Origin: an uncultured Collinsella sp.
GTDB lineage: Bacteria > Actinomycetota > Coriobacteriia > Coriobacteriales > Coriobacteriaceae
DNA length: 22,924 bases
Direction of reading: 5' to 3'
Assembly: GCA_902496375.1 (NCBI GenBank)
Contig: CABVAS010000006.1
Span: 1-22,924 of the forward strand
The position numbers were made by a program, and so were the translations under genes. Positions 5,985 through 12,844 of the stretch are shown in pieces (position 1 is the first letter of the stretch; every line of letters begins with the position of its first letter). The notes under the pieces are model-generated. The model did not search any database, had not been told where the DNA came from, and was given only the letters and a program-made list of their open reading frames with translations.

Positions 5985-6428
5985 ATGGCAAAAGAGGGAA
6001 AGAAGCCAATCGGCAAGATTGTCCTAGGCATCATCGTGGTGCTGGTTATTGTCGGTGCCGTGGGCTCTATGGGCGGCAACTCAACCGATTCGTCTGCGAG
6101 CGATTCGGCAAAACCTGCCGAGACGACACGGCAGGCTGAGGAGCAAAAAGAACCGCAAGAACCGTATACCATTGCTGACGAGGCTGAAGACACTTCCAAT
6201 CAGTTTACCTATAAGATCACGGGCACCCTGACCAATAACACGGACAAGGAAAAGAGCTACATTCAGATTGAATATGTTCTGTATGATGCCGATGGCAACC
6301 AGGTTGGAACGGCTCTTGCAAACACCAATCATCTGAAGGCGGGCGGCTCCTGGAAGTTCGAGGCGCTGGGTACGGTGTCTCCCGACCAGGTTGCTAGCTG
6401 GGAGCGTTCGGACGTAAGCGGTTTCTAG
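5985..6428 (+). CDS. Membrane-anchored FxLYD domain protein
   Basis: A 147-residue protein with a short basic N-terminus, one membrane helix (KIVLGIIVVLVIVGAVG, residues 11-27), a low-complexity Ser/Asp/Glu/Gln linker and an extracytoplasmic domain from about residue 70. The domain has the FxLYD pattern: FTYKITGTLTNNT, then YVLYDADGNQVGTA, and LKAGGSWKFEA. FxLYD domains are small beta-sandwiches on surface proteins of Gram-positives, with no known enzymatic activity. Translation is probably controlled by the 14-bp stem that contains its Shine-Dalgarno. It stands alone between the higBA segment and the HTH-kinase pair, all in the same direction. Confidence 0.75.
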   Translation: MAKEGKKPIGKIVLGIIVVLVIVGAVGSMGGNSTDSSASDSAKPAETTRQAEEQKEPQEPYTIADEAEDTSNQFTYKITGTLTNNTDKEKSYIQIEYVLYDADGNQVGTALANTNHLKAGGSWKFEALGTVSPDQVASWERSDVSGF

Positions 6429-6460
6429 CATGTTGCATGCACTGGGGGAGGTGAAGTCGT

Positions 6461-6883
6461 ATGTCCGATAAAAAGCTGACTGACGAGTTGCTCAATGAGC
6501 TTCTCGACGCGCCAAACATCGATGGCTATATCAAGGAACACGACTTTGCCGCCCCGTCGCTTTCGGATTACTTAAAGCAGTTGCTGCAAGAGAAGGGGCT
6601 CGAGCGTTCGCGCGTGGTGCGTATGGCCGACCTCAACGAGACCTTTGGCTATCAGATCTTTACCGGTTCGCGCAATCCGAGCCGCAATAAGGTGCTGCAG
6701 ATTGCCTTTGCAATGGCGCTGTCGATGAAGGAGACTAACCGCGCCCTGACGGCTGCCGGAGTGAGCGTCCTAAACTGCAAGGACCGTCGCGATGCAATCA
6801 TTATCTTTTGCATCGACCGTGGCTGTAGCCTCCAAAAGGTCAATGAAGAGCTGTATCGCTTTGGCGAGGAAACGGTGAGTTAG
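6461..6883 (+). CDS. Small XRE-like helix-turn-helix protein paired with kinase
   Basis: A 140-residue cytoplasmic protein. Residues 32-95 look like an XRE-type helix-turn-helix: SLSDYLKQLLQEKGLERSRV, then ADLNETFGYQIFTGSRNPSR and NKVLQIAFAMALSMKETNRA. The remainder is helical with a YRFGEE ending. The ATG at 6461 has GGGAGG 9 bases upstream. Proteins of this kind lie next to serine/threonine kinase genes in many Gram-positive gut bacteria (from memory of such gene pairs), and the next gene here is a kinase. It could be a transcription factor or a kinase substrate; the sequence does not decide. There is a hairpin between the two genes. Confidence 0.7.
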   Translation: MSDKKLTDELLNELLDAPNIDGYIKEHDFAAPSLSDYLKQLLQEKGLERSRVVRMADLNETFGYQIFTGSRNPSRNKVLQIAFAMALSMKETNRALTAAGVSVLNCKDRRDAIIIFCIDRGCSLQKVNEELYRFGEETVS

Positions 6884-6930
6884 TGGCCAATGGCTGAGCT
6901 GGCTGTTGCCGAAACAACTATGCGAACGAA

Positions 6931-6964
6931 CAGGGTGCGGACACCATGGGGTGTCCGCACCCTG
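6931..6964 (+). terminator. 15-bp perfect hairpin between HTH and kinase genes
   Basis: CAGGGTGCGGACACC (6931-6945) pairs exactly with 6950-6964 around an ATGG loop. No U-run follows, only CGTTATGATGG. It may terminate or process the HTH transcript, or attenuate expression of the kinase. It ends 4 bases before the putative kinase -10 element. Confidence 0.6.
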
Positions 6965-6967
6965 CGT

Positions 6968-6981
6968 TATGATGGACGCCA
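6968..6981 (+). promoter_or_regulatory. Candidate -10 for a leaderless kinase mRNA
   Basis: TATGAT (6968-6973) matches 5 of 6 bases of the -10 consensus and ends 7 bases before the ATG at 6981. That is the geometry of leaderless transcripts, which are common in Actinobacteria. There is no Shine-Dalgarno before this ATG, which supports the idea. No -35 hexamer is evident because the hairpin occupies its place. Confidence 0.45.
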
Positions 6982-8360
6982 TGGATACTCAGAGCCCAAC
7001 ATATTCCGATGACGAGCTGACTGCTTCACTTGCCGAGCATTTGGCGTCGCTCGACCGCGATGACAGCTATCGTGTGGAGCGCGTGCTCAAGTGCTCGGAT
7101 GTCGAGACGACCGAACTCGTCTATTTTGAGGGCTCTGGCGGCGGGTCTCTCGGTCCCTTTGTCCGCAAGCGCATCGATGCTTCGGCGCAGATTGGCGGGG
7201 CCTACGAGCGCCTGTTTGCGGCTCAGCGGGCCGGACGCCGTTTTGAACACTTACCCCGGATTGTCGATTGCCGCCGCGCGGGCGAGGAGCTCGATGTGGT
7301 GATGGAATATGTCGAAGGCGAGACGCTCGAGGCGCTCGTGGGGCGCCTGGGCGCGACGCCCGATTATGCCCGCGAGCTGTATCCCGTTCTGTGTGAAGCG
7401 GTGGGCGAGCTGCATGCTGGTTTTGCAGCTGCGGGGGAGCCAGGGGTACCGGTAATCCATCGCGACCTTAAACCCTCGAACATCATCGTATCGGGCGTGA
7501 GGTATGCGGCCGATGCTGGCATGACCTTCTCGTCGTTGGTGATTATTGACCTGGGAATCGCGCGCGTATGGCGCGATGGCGCCGATGCCGACACCGTCAA
7601 GTTTGGCACGCGACCCTATGCGCCGCCCGAGCAGTATGGGTTTGGGCAGACGAGTGTGCGCAGCGACGTGTACGCGCTGGGCGCCCTGTTGTTCTTCTGC
7701 TTGACGGGAGTCGACCCTAAACCAGGGCTCGACATGCGCGAGCAATGCGAGGCGCGCGGTATTCCCACTCCACTTTCCGATGCCGTCTGCATGTCGATGG
7801 CGCTCGATCCGGCCAAGCGTTTTGCGAGTGCGGAAGCATTGGGACGGGCGACGCGCGCGGCATACGATCTGAGTCGCCCCGTGCGGCCTCCTGCGCCTGC
7901 GCCTGTCCGTACTCCAGACTCGGAGACAGTGTTGGCGTCCCAAGGGCTCCAGAAACCCGCAGGGCTTCCTGGCCCTGCCGCCTCCGCTGCATGCGGTCTG
8001 CTCTCTCGCGTTCCGGAGTCTCTGGGGCGCATTTGGAATACGCTCGTCTGCTTCTCGCTGCTTGTGTTCTTTGCCGGTAGCCACTTTGCCGTCTTTCACC
8101 CCACGGGAGCAAACCAAAGCTACCCGACGTGGCTTCTCATAATCGAGTATTTTTTCTTTGTCGATGGCCTTATGGTGCTTATGCATTTTGCGCTGCTCGA
8201 TAAGCGCCGTCTTCGTCGGCGATTCGCATTGCTCGACAGCTATCGCGGCAAGAAGCTCGCGAAGCTCTTGCTCAAGGCATTGGGTGTGCTGCTCCTATGC
8301 ATGATCGTCATAGTCGCGGTTGCCAATGCGACCGGCGTCGTCGATACCTCCGCTACCTAA
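6981..8360 (+). CDS. Membrane-anchored Ser/Thr protein kinase
   Basis: A Hanks-type kinase of about 459 residues, cytoplasmic catalytic domain at residues 30-300. Visible motifs: the VRKRI lysine of subdomain II, HRDLKPSN starting at residue 160, DLG (190-192) in place of DFG, GTRPYAPPEQYG as the activation segment end, and SDVYALGALLFFCLTG. A Pro/Ala-rich linker follows, then three hydrophobic helices at about 353-372, 383-407 and 429-450. There are no PASTA repeats, so an extracellular peptidoglycan sensor is absent. The ATG at 6981 is chosen on the leaderless argument; ATGs at 6969 and 6972 are in frame, and the frame opens upstream to 6906 through the hairpin. Its partner is probably the preceding HTH protein. 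Confidence 0.88.
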   Translation: MDTQSPTYSDDELTASLAEHLASLDRDDSYRVERVLKCSDVETTELVYFEGSGGGSLGPFVRKRIDASAQIGGAYERLFAAQRAGRRFEHLPRIVDCRRAGEELDVVMEYVEGETLEALVGRLGATPDYARELYPVLCEAVGELHAGFAAAGEPGVPVIHRDLKPSNIIVSGVRYAADAGMTFSSLVIIDLGIARVWRDGADADTVKFGTRPYAPPEQYGFGQTSVRSDVYALGALLFFCLTGVDPKPGLDMREQCEARGIPTPLSDAVCMSMALDPAKRFASAEALGRATRAAYDLSRPVRPPAPAPVRTPDSETVLASQGLQKPAGLPGPAASAACGLLSRVPESLGRIWNTLVCFSLLVFFAGSHFAVFHPTGANQSYPTWLLIIEYFFFVDGLMVLMHFALLDKRRLRRRFALLDSYRGKKLAKLLLKALGVLLLCMIVIVAVANATGVVDTSAT

Positions 8361-8364
8361 AAGA

Positions 8365-8387
8365 AAAGGGCCCCATTGGGGCCCTTT
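8365..8387. terminator. Bidirectional terminator between convergent genes
   Basis: AAAGGGCCCC-ATT-GGGGCCCTTT is a 10-bp perfect stem with A and T tracts on the two sides. It lies 5 bases after the kinase stop and 11 bases from the stop of the opposing gene, so it can serve both. Confidence 0.85.
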
Positions 8388-8397
8388 GCAGTTGCAC

Positions 8398-9531
8398 TTA
8401 GATGCGGTTCATCTGAGCGGCGACTTTGTTGTACCAGTCCTGCCACGTGGGCGGGCAGTACTTTTTGGCCGCTGCCGGGGTAAGGGTGGAGCCGTAGTTG
8501 GCGCCCAGATAGGCAACGTGAGCGGAGATGCCCTCGCTCCAGCTGCCAAAGCTGCGCCAACCGCCGCCACGTGCACTCCAGCCCCAGGCGTTGTAAGAAT
8601 TGGCGCAATAAGCACCCTTGGTGCTCTCGATGCAGGCGATGGCGGGGGACCAACGGGGGTCGACACCGGTATTCCAAGCGGCGACGGCAAAGTTATAGCC
8701 CTGGCCTGCCATGGGGGAGCCGGCGAGATAATTGTCGATGCGGCTCGTCCACTCATTAATGAACGAATCGTAATCGGAGCTACCGGTATTGGCGTTGTTC
8801 ACCGTGGTGTCGATGGTGGTGTTGGTGTTGGTGGCCTGGCTGCTGGAATTGCTGCCGCTTACGCCCTCGCCCGAGAGCTTTTCGGCGGCAGCGGCCTTAT
8901 CGGCCTCAAGCTTGGCAAGCTCGGCGGCATTTTCCTGCTCGGCTTTTGCCTGTGCCTCGCTGCGGAGCTGCTGGGCCTGCGCCAGCGCATCCTCGGCGTT
9001 TTTCTGCTCCGCCTCAAGCTGAGACTTGGCCTGCTGGAGCTCGGCCTTGTTCTGCTCGAGTTCGGTTTGCATATTATTGAGCTCTTCGATCTCGTCGACG
9101 CTCGAGCTCGTGATCTGGTTGGTGTATTTGCAGGTCGTGATGAACTCACCCAGGCTCTGCGCGTTGACCAGGAAGCTCACGATGGGGTTAGTGCCCTTCT
9201 GGTACTTGTACAGATCGCGCATGGCGGAGCTTGCCTTGGCCTGCTGCTCGGGAAGCTTAGCCTCGATTTCCTCGATGCTTGCCTCATTGGAGTCAATCTG
9301 CTTTTGCAGGTCATCGAGCTTGGTGCGGGCGTCGTTGTAGGCGCTCGTAGCGGCTTCGATCTTCTGCTGGGCTGCGGAAAGCTGGTCCTGCGTTGCCTGC
9401 GAGGCGGCATACGCCGCAACGGGGGAGAGCATCGGCGTGGCCGTCAGCGCAACGGCGAGCGCGGCGCTCGTGATGATACGAGCCGGCTTCGACGCAATGA
9501 GCGCTGCGGTGCGATGATTCGAATGCTGCAT
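8398..9531 (-). CDS. Secreted coiled-coil protein with lysozyme-like C-terminal domain
   Basis: A 377-residue exported protein. The signal peptide is residues 1-42 with cleavage likely at AYA|AS. Residues 45-225 form a long coiled coil rich in Gln, Glu, Ala and Lys, resembling the N-terminal half of PcsB/CwlO-type cell-wall hydrolases. A Ser/Thr/Asn-rich linker follows. The final 110 residues look like a glucosaminidase/lysozyme-like domain: FAVAAWNTGVDPRWSPAIAC, then IES with a candidate catalytic Glu, NAWGWSARGGGWRSFGSW and a Trp-rich end. The ATG at 9531 has AGAGGG 5 bases upstream; a TTG at 9546 is in frame but less likely. It probably acts on peptidoglycan during growth or division, but the catalytic residues are inferred. 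Confidence 0.75.
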   Translation of the reverse strand: MQHSNHRTAALIASKPARIITSAALAVALTATPMLSPVAAYAASQATQDQLSAAQQKIEAATSAYNDARTKLDDLQKQIDSNEASIEEIEAKLPEQQAKASSAMRDLYKYQKGTNPIVSFLVNAQSLGEFITTCKYTNQITSSSVDEIEELNNMQTELEQNKAELQQAKSQLEAEQKNAEDALAQAQQLRSEAQAKAEQENAAELAKLEADKAAAAEKLSGEGVSGSNSSSQATNTNTTIDTTVNNANTGSSDYDSFINEWTSRIDNYLAGSPMAGQGYNFAVAAWNTGVDPRWSPAIACIESTKGAYCANSYNAWGWSARGGGWRSFGSWSEGISAHVAYLGANYGSTLTPAAAKKYCPPTWQDWYNKVAAQMNRI

Positions 9532-9573
9532 CCAGTCCCTCTGCAATCAATCGTAGGTTATGGTTCGAACGGT

Positions 9574-9632
9574 ATTCTACTACTGCTTTCGACCTCAACT
9601 TGAACCTTAAAGGTCCCAAAGGGTCAAGTTGA
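9574..9632 (-). promoter_or_regulatory. Promoter region with imperfect 14-bp operator-like dyad
   Basis: On the minus strand TAGAAT (9574-9579) fits a -10, giving a leader of about 40 bases before the ATG at 9531. Just upstream, TCAACTTGAACCTT (9595-9608) and AAGGGTCAAGTTGA (9619-9632) form an inverted repeat with one mismatch, overlapping where the -35 would be. Within it, AAGTT-G-AACTT (9626-9636) is a short palindrome that recurs as AGTT-C-AACT near 9686-9694. This looks like a repressor binding region. Confidence 0.45.
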
Positions 9633-9765
9633 ACTTGAGGCTTTGGCTTTGACCTGCAGTTATGATGAATTGTTGAGAAACCATAGAGTTCAACTTTAAC
9701 GTTACAGAGCCCTGTTTGAGAGGAGTTTTGGGCTGTAAAAGCCATCTCAACGTGGGGTTTTATAA

Positions 9766-10398
9766 CTACAGCGTGCCCTTCTGGCGAGCCCGCTCAATCT
9801 CTTCGAGGGCCTCGGCGGGGGTGAACGAACAGGTGCCGTCGCCGAGTTTGATTACCTGGATATCGTCGCCGGCGTAGACCTCTCCGCCCTTTAGTACCAC
9901 GCCGAAAACGCCCTCGTGGGGAAAGATGCAGTCGCCGGCGAGATAGTAGATGGCGCAGCGTGTGTGGCAGGCCTTGCCGATTTGGCTGATTTCGACAAGC
10001 ACCTCGCTGCCAAGCTTGAGCTGCGTGCCCAAGGGGAGCGAGAACAGGTTGATGCCCCGGGTTGTGAAGTTTTCTCCAAAGTCACCCTCGTGAACGTCGA
10101 GCCCGCGTGCCTGCGCCGTCTGGATGGACTCCGCGGCTAAAAAAGAGACCTGGCGGTGCCAATGTCCGGCGTGCGCATCGGTGGCGAGACCAAATTGCTC
10201 TATAACGGTGTCGCGTCCATCGGCGACGGGCGACTTGCGCGTGCCCTTGTGTGCCGACGTGTTGATCGAGACGATGCGGGCGGGTCCGTTGTAGGCGTCG
10301 TTTGCCGTGCACAGGGGAGCGGTCGCTTTCGCACGTTCCGCCAGCTCGCGCCTCGCGGCATTGAGGATGGGATTATCGGTCGGATGGTCTTGGGGCAC
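9766..10398 (-). CDS. MOSC domain protein
   Basis: A 210-residue protein with a MOSC (molybdenum cofactor sulfurase C-terminal) domain at about residues 35-185. Visible features: TDAHAGHWHRQVSFLAAESI, GDFGENFTTRGI, LPLGTQLKLGSEVLVEISQI and the conserved cysteine region GKACHTRCAIYY. In the family this cysteine can bind persulfide or participate in cofactor sulfur transfer or N-hydroxylated compound reduction; the specific role here is unknown. The start is GTG at 10398 with AAGG 7 bases upstream. It is transcribed alone, leftward, divergent from the D-aspartate ligase. No molybdenum enzyme or cofactor genes lie nearby. Confidence 0.85.
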   Translation of the reverse strand: MPQDHPTDNPILNAARRELAERAKATAPLCTANDAYNGPARIVSINTSAHKGTRKSPVADGRDTVIEQFGLATDAHAGHWHRQVSFLAAESIQTAQARGLDVHEGDFGENFTTRGINLFSLPLGTQLKLGSEVLVEISQIGKACHTRCAIYYLAGDCIFPHEGVFGVVLKGGEVYAGDDIQVIKLGDGTCSFTPAEALEEIERARQKGTL

Positions 10399-10461
10399 GT
10401 GCGCGCCTTTCGCTCGAGGATGTCAATACACTGAATCCTACAACAATGGTAGGTTCATTGC

Positions 10462-10478
10462 CCGTTGTCATACAACGG
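10462..10478. promoter_or_regulatory. Dyad in divergent MOSC / D-Asp ligase intergenic region
   Basis: CCGTTGT-CAT-ACAACGG is a perfect 7-bp inverted repeat with a three-base centre. It lies in the 234-base gap between two divergent genes and is typical in size for a repressor operator. A second small repeat, CCTAC/GTAGG, lies just before it at 10437-10453. Confidence 0.4.
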
Positions 10479-10570
10479 TGAGCGCCGTCTTCGTGCTGGC
10501 CTTTGTGCTGGACGATTACGTCGATTGCCATAGATACGGTGGAGCTTTGGGCGCCGGCGGCTTGGCACGC

Positions 10571-10576
10571 TAGAAT
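10571..10576 (+). promoter_or_regulatory. Candidate -10 for the D-aspartate ligase gene
   Basis: TAGAAT at 10571-10576 on the plus strand matches 5 of 6 consensus bases. It would start transcription at about 10583, leaving a 50-base leader. No clear -35 lies upstream in this GC-rich stretch. Confidence 0.35.
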
Positions 10577-10632
10577 AAATCAGTTGCGCAAAGACCGCCC
10601 GTTGTGTGGGCAGTTCATGATAGGAAGTTTCC

Positions 10633-11889
10633 ATGGCATTGCAATTTACAGAGCGCGAGTTCATTCCCGTGCTGCTTGGTGGCGACATCAACGCCTATTC
10701 GGTGGCGCGCGCCTTCTACGAGGAGTACCAGGTCAAGAGTCTGGTCTTTGGCAAGTATCAGACGGGTCCCGCGTACCGCAGCCAGATTATCGACTACACG
10801 CCCAACGTGGATATCGACACCATGCCCGTGATGCTCAAAACCGTCAACGGCATTGCCCAAGCGCATGCCGACAAGACTATTGTCCTTGTGGGCTGCGGCG
10901 ACAACTATGTCGCTCTCGTGGCTCAAGCCAAGGATGCTCATGAGCTGGCGGATAACATCGTCGCTCCCTACGCGCCCTACAGCATGCTCGAGCAGTGCCA
11001 GAAGAAGGAGATCTTCTACGAGCTGTGCGAGAAGCATGGCGTGCCCTATCCACACACGTTTACCTTTACCAAGGCGATGCTCAATGCTCAGGGTGAGGCG
11101 CCTGCCGAAGTGCTCGACCAGATCGATTTTCCTTACCCGATGATTCTGAAGCCTTCTGACGGCATCATGTGGTGGCAGCATGAGTTCGAGGGCCAGAAGA
11201 AGGCCTATGAGATTGCCGACCGCGCCGAGCTGGAACAGGTCATTCGCGATTCGTATGCCAGCGGCTACACCGACGATCTGATCTTGCAGGATCGCGTGCC
11301 CGGCAACGACGAGTACATGCGCGTGCTCACCAGCTATTCCGACCGCAACGGTAAGGTCCGCATGATGTGCCTGGGCCATGTGCTGCTCGAGGAGCATCAG
11401 CCCCACGGTGTCGGCAACCATGCCTGTATCATTACCGAGCCTAACGACGAACTCATGGGCGGCGTGCGCAAGCTGCTCGAGGACCTTCACTTTGTGGGCT
11501 ATTCCAACTTTGACGTTAAGTACGACGAGCGCGACGGCTCGTTTAAGTTCTTCGATTTCAACACGCGCCAGGGTCGCAGCAACTACTACGTTACCAACAG
11601 CGGCTTTAACGTTGCCAAGTATGTGGTGGACGAGTATGTGTTCAACCGCCCGTTTGAGCCGGAGTTTGTGACGGCGCAGGACGAGGCCCTGTGGATGGTC
11701 GTCCCCATGGGCGTCGTCGACAAGTACGTCAAGGATCCCGAGCTGCGCGCTAAGGTGCATCGCCTGGACAAGGAAGGTAAGGGCGCCGACCCTTCGTTTA
11801 TGAAGGGCGACTTTGTCTTTAACCGCTGGCTGCGCATGTGGCACACCAAGCTGCGCCACTTTAAGCTGTTCAAGACGTATTACAAGTAG
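10633..11889 (+). CDS. D-aspartate ligase (ATP-grasp), peptidoglycan cross-bridge
   Basis: A 418-residue ATP-grasp enzyme that attaches the beta-carboxyl of D-aspartate to the side chain amine at position 3 of the peptidoglycan precursor. It acts in the cytoplasm on UDP-MurNAc-peptide. The N-terminus EFIPVLLGGDINAYSVARAF closely follows the Enterococcus faecium D-Asp ligase, as do LVGCGDNYVALVA, the NIVAPYAPYSMLEQCQKKEI stretch and CEKHGVPYPHT. ATP-grasp elements include YPMILKPSDG, LILQDRVPGND and the metal-binding FFDFNTRQGRSN. The ATG at 10633 follows AGGAAG. An aspartate racemase gene 84 bases downstream supplies the substrate. The length is normal and no key part is missing. Confidence 0.88.
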   Translation: MALQFTEREFIPVLLGGDINAYSVARAFYEEYQVKSLVFGKYQTGPAYRSQIIDYTPNVDIDTMPVMLKTVNGIAQAHADKTIVLVGCGDNYVALVAQAKDAHELADNIVAPYAPYSMLEQCQKKEIFYELCEKHGVPYPHTFTFTKAMLNAQGEAPAEVLDQIDFPYPMILKPSDGIMWWQHEFEGQKKAYEIADRAELEQVIRDSYASGYTDDLILQDRVPGNDEYMRVLTSYSDRNGKVRMMCLGHVLLEEHQPHGVGNHACIITEPNDELMGGVRKLLEDLHFVGYSNFDVKYDERDGSFKFFDFNTRQGRSNYYVTNSGFNVAKYVVDEYVFNRPFEPEFVTAQDEALWMVVPMGVVDKYVKDPELRAKVHRLDKEGKGADPSFMKGDFVFNRWLRMWHTKLRHFKLFKTYYK

Positions 11890-11898
11890 ATGAGTGCG

Positions 11899-11928
11899 GC
11901 GCCCGTCCGGTTTGCATCGGGCGGGCGC
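11899..11928 (+). repeat. GC-rich hairpin between ligase and racemase genes
   Basis: GCGCCCGTCCG (11899-11909) pairs with CGGGCGGGCGC (11918-11928) with one G-U pair, loop of 8 bases. No U-run follows. A TATGAT at 11932-11937 comes right after, which could be an internal promoter for the racemase. The hairpin could reduce read-through or mark an mRNA processing point. Confidence 0.5.
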
Positions 11929-11973
11929 GGGTATGATACGCGCAATTGCGCAAGCGTCACCAAGGAGGCGGCG

Positions 11974-12720
11974 ATGGAAAAGCTGGGAGTTATCGGCGGC
12001 ATGGGCGCCGAGGCCACGTCGTATTACTACGACCAAGTGGTGCGTCATACGGCTGCTGCCTGCGATCAGGAACATATCGACATGGTGGTGCTCTCCAAGT
12101 CGACCATGCCCGACCGCACGCTGGCCATTAAGACCGGCGAGCATGCCAAGCTGCTGGCGACCATGAAAGAGTGTGCCCGGGCACTCGAGTCGCTGGGCTG
12201 TGCGCACATTGCCATTCCCTGCAACACGTCGCACTACTTCTACGACCAGATCCAGTCGTTTACGAAGGTGCCGATTATCCACATGCCGCGTGAGTCGGTT
12301 CGTTATGCCCTTGCGGGTGCGGTGATGGGGGAGTGCGAGTTCGACCCCAACCTGAGTGTGCCGGCCGAGCCGGTGCATAAGATCGGCATCATGGGCACCG
12401 ATGGCACCGTGGGCGCGGGCGTCTACGGCCGCGAATGTAAGGCTGCGGGTGTTGAGGTCGTCTATCCCAGCGAGAAACGTCAGAACGATGTGATGTCGCT
12501 TATCTACGATGATGTGAAGGCCGGACGTGAGCCCGATATGGATAAGTTCGACTGCGTGATGTGGGAGTTCGCCCGTAGCGGCTGCGACCGCGTCATTCTG
12601 GCCTGCACCGAGCTCTCGGTGCTGCAGAAGTACCGAGAGATGCCCGAGATCACCCTCGACGCCATGGATGTCCTGGTGCGCGAATCCATCATCCGTAGCG
12701 GTGCCCCCTACCGCCTCTAG
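11974..12720 (+). CDS. Aspartate/glutamate racemase family protein (aspartate racemase)
   Basis: A 248-residue PLP-independent racemase. The two catalytic cysteines are present: Cys83 in IPCNTSHY and Cys211 in LACTELSVL. The N-terminus EKLGVIGGMGAEATSYYYDQ and the MPDRT motif are typical of the aspartate racemase branch. The ATG at 11974 has a strong AAGGAGG (11962-11968). It converts L-aspartate to D-aspartate, which the upstream ligase needs, so the pair forms a D-Asp cross-bridge module. A glutamate racemase role for wall D-Glu is less likely because the motifs and context favour aspartate. Two terminators follow. Confidence 0.88.
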   Translation: MEKLGVIGGMGAEATSYYYDQVVRHTAAACDQEHIDMVVLSKSTMPDRTLAIKTGEHAKLLATMKECARALESLGCAHIAIPCNTSHYFYDQIQSFTKVPIIHMPRESVRYALAGAVMGECEFDPNLSVPAEPVHKIGIMGTDGTVGAGVYGRECKAAGVEVVYPSEKRQNDVMSLIYDDVKAGREPDMDKFDCVMWEFARSGCDRVILACTELSVLQKYREMPEITLDAMDVLVRESIIRSGAPYRL

Positions 12721-12726
12721 CTTCCG

Positions 12727-12747
12727 ACCTGTCAAAAAGGGACAGGT
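12727..12747 (+). terminator. Short hairpin terminator after the racemase
   Basis: ACCTGTC (12727-12733) pairs with GACAGGT (12741-12747) around an A-rich loop, followed by TAATTTT. It begins 7 bases after the stop codon. The motif is weak as an intrinsic terminator but well placed. Confidence 0.55.
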
Positions 12748-12779
12748 TAATTTTGGTAGGTTTTATCTGGTGAAACAGT

Positions 12780-12814
12780 AAGGCCTCGGCTCGTTTGGTG
12801 CGAGCCGAGGCCTT
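12780..12814. terminator. Strong terminator between racemase and ecfT
   Basis: AAGGCCTCGGCTCG (12780-12793) pairs exactly with CGAGCCGAGGCCTT (12801-12814), loop of 7 bases, followed by TTGCG. The 14-bp stem lies between two convergent transcription units and may serve both. Confidence 0.85.
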
Positions 12815-12844
12815 TTGCGTTGGGCGGTTGCTGTCAGTGGTGAA

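Noticed and set aside
8320..9603. A 427-codon rightward frame
   Set aside because: Antisense to the secreted coiled-coil protein. It starts within the kinase gene and crosses a terminator; the leucine-rich appearance comes from the opposite strand's Gln/Glu/Lys codons.
10615..12735. A 706-codon leftward open frame
   Set aside because: It is antisense to the D-Asp ligase and racemase genes, both of which have motifs, good ribosome-binding sites and terminators. Long antisense frames are expected at this GC content.
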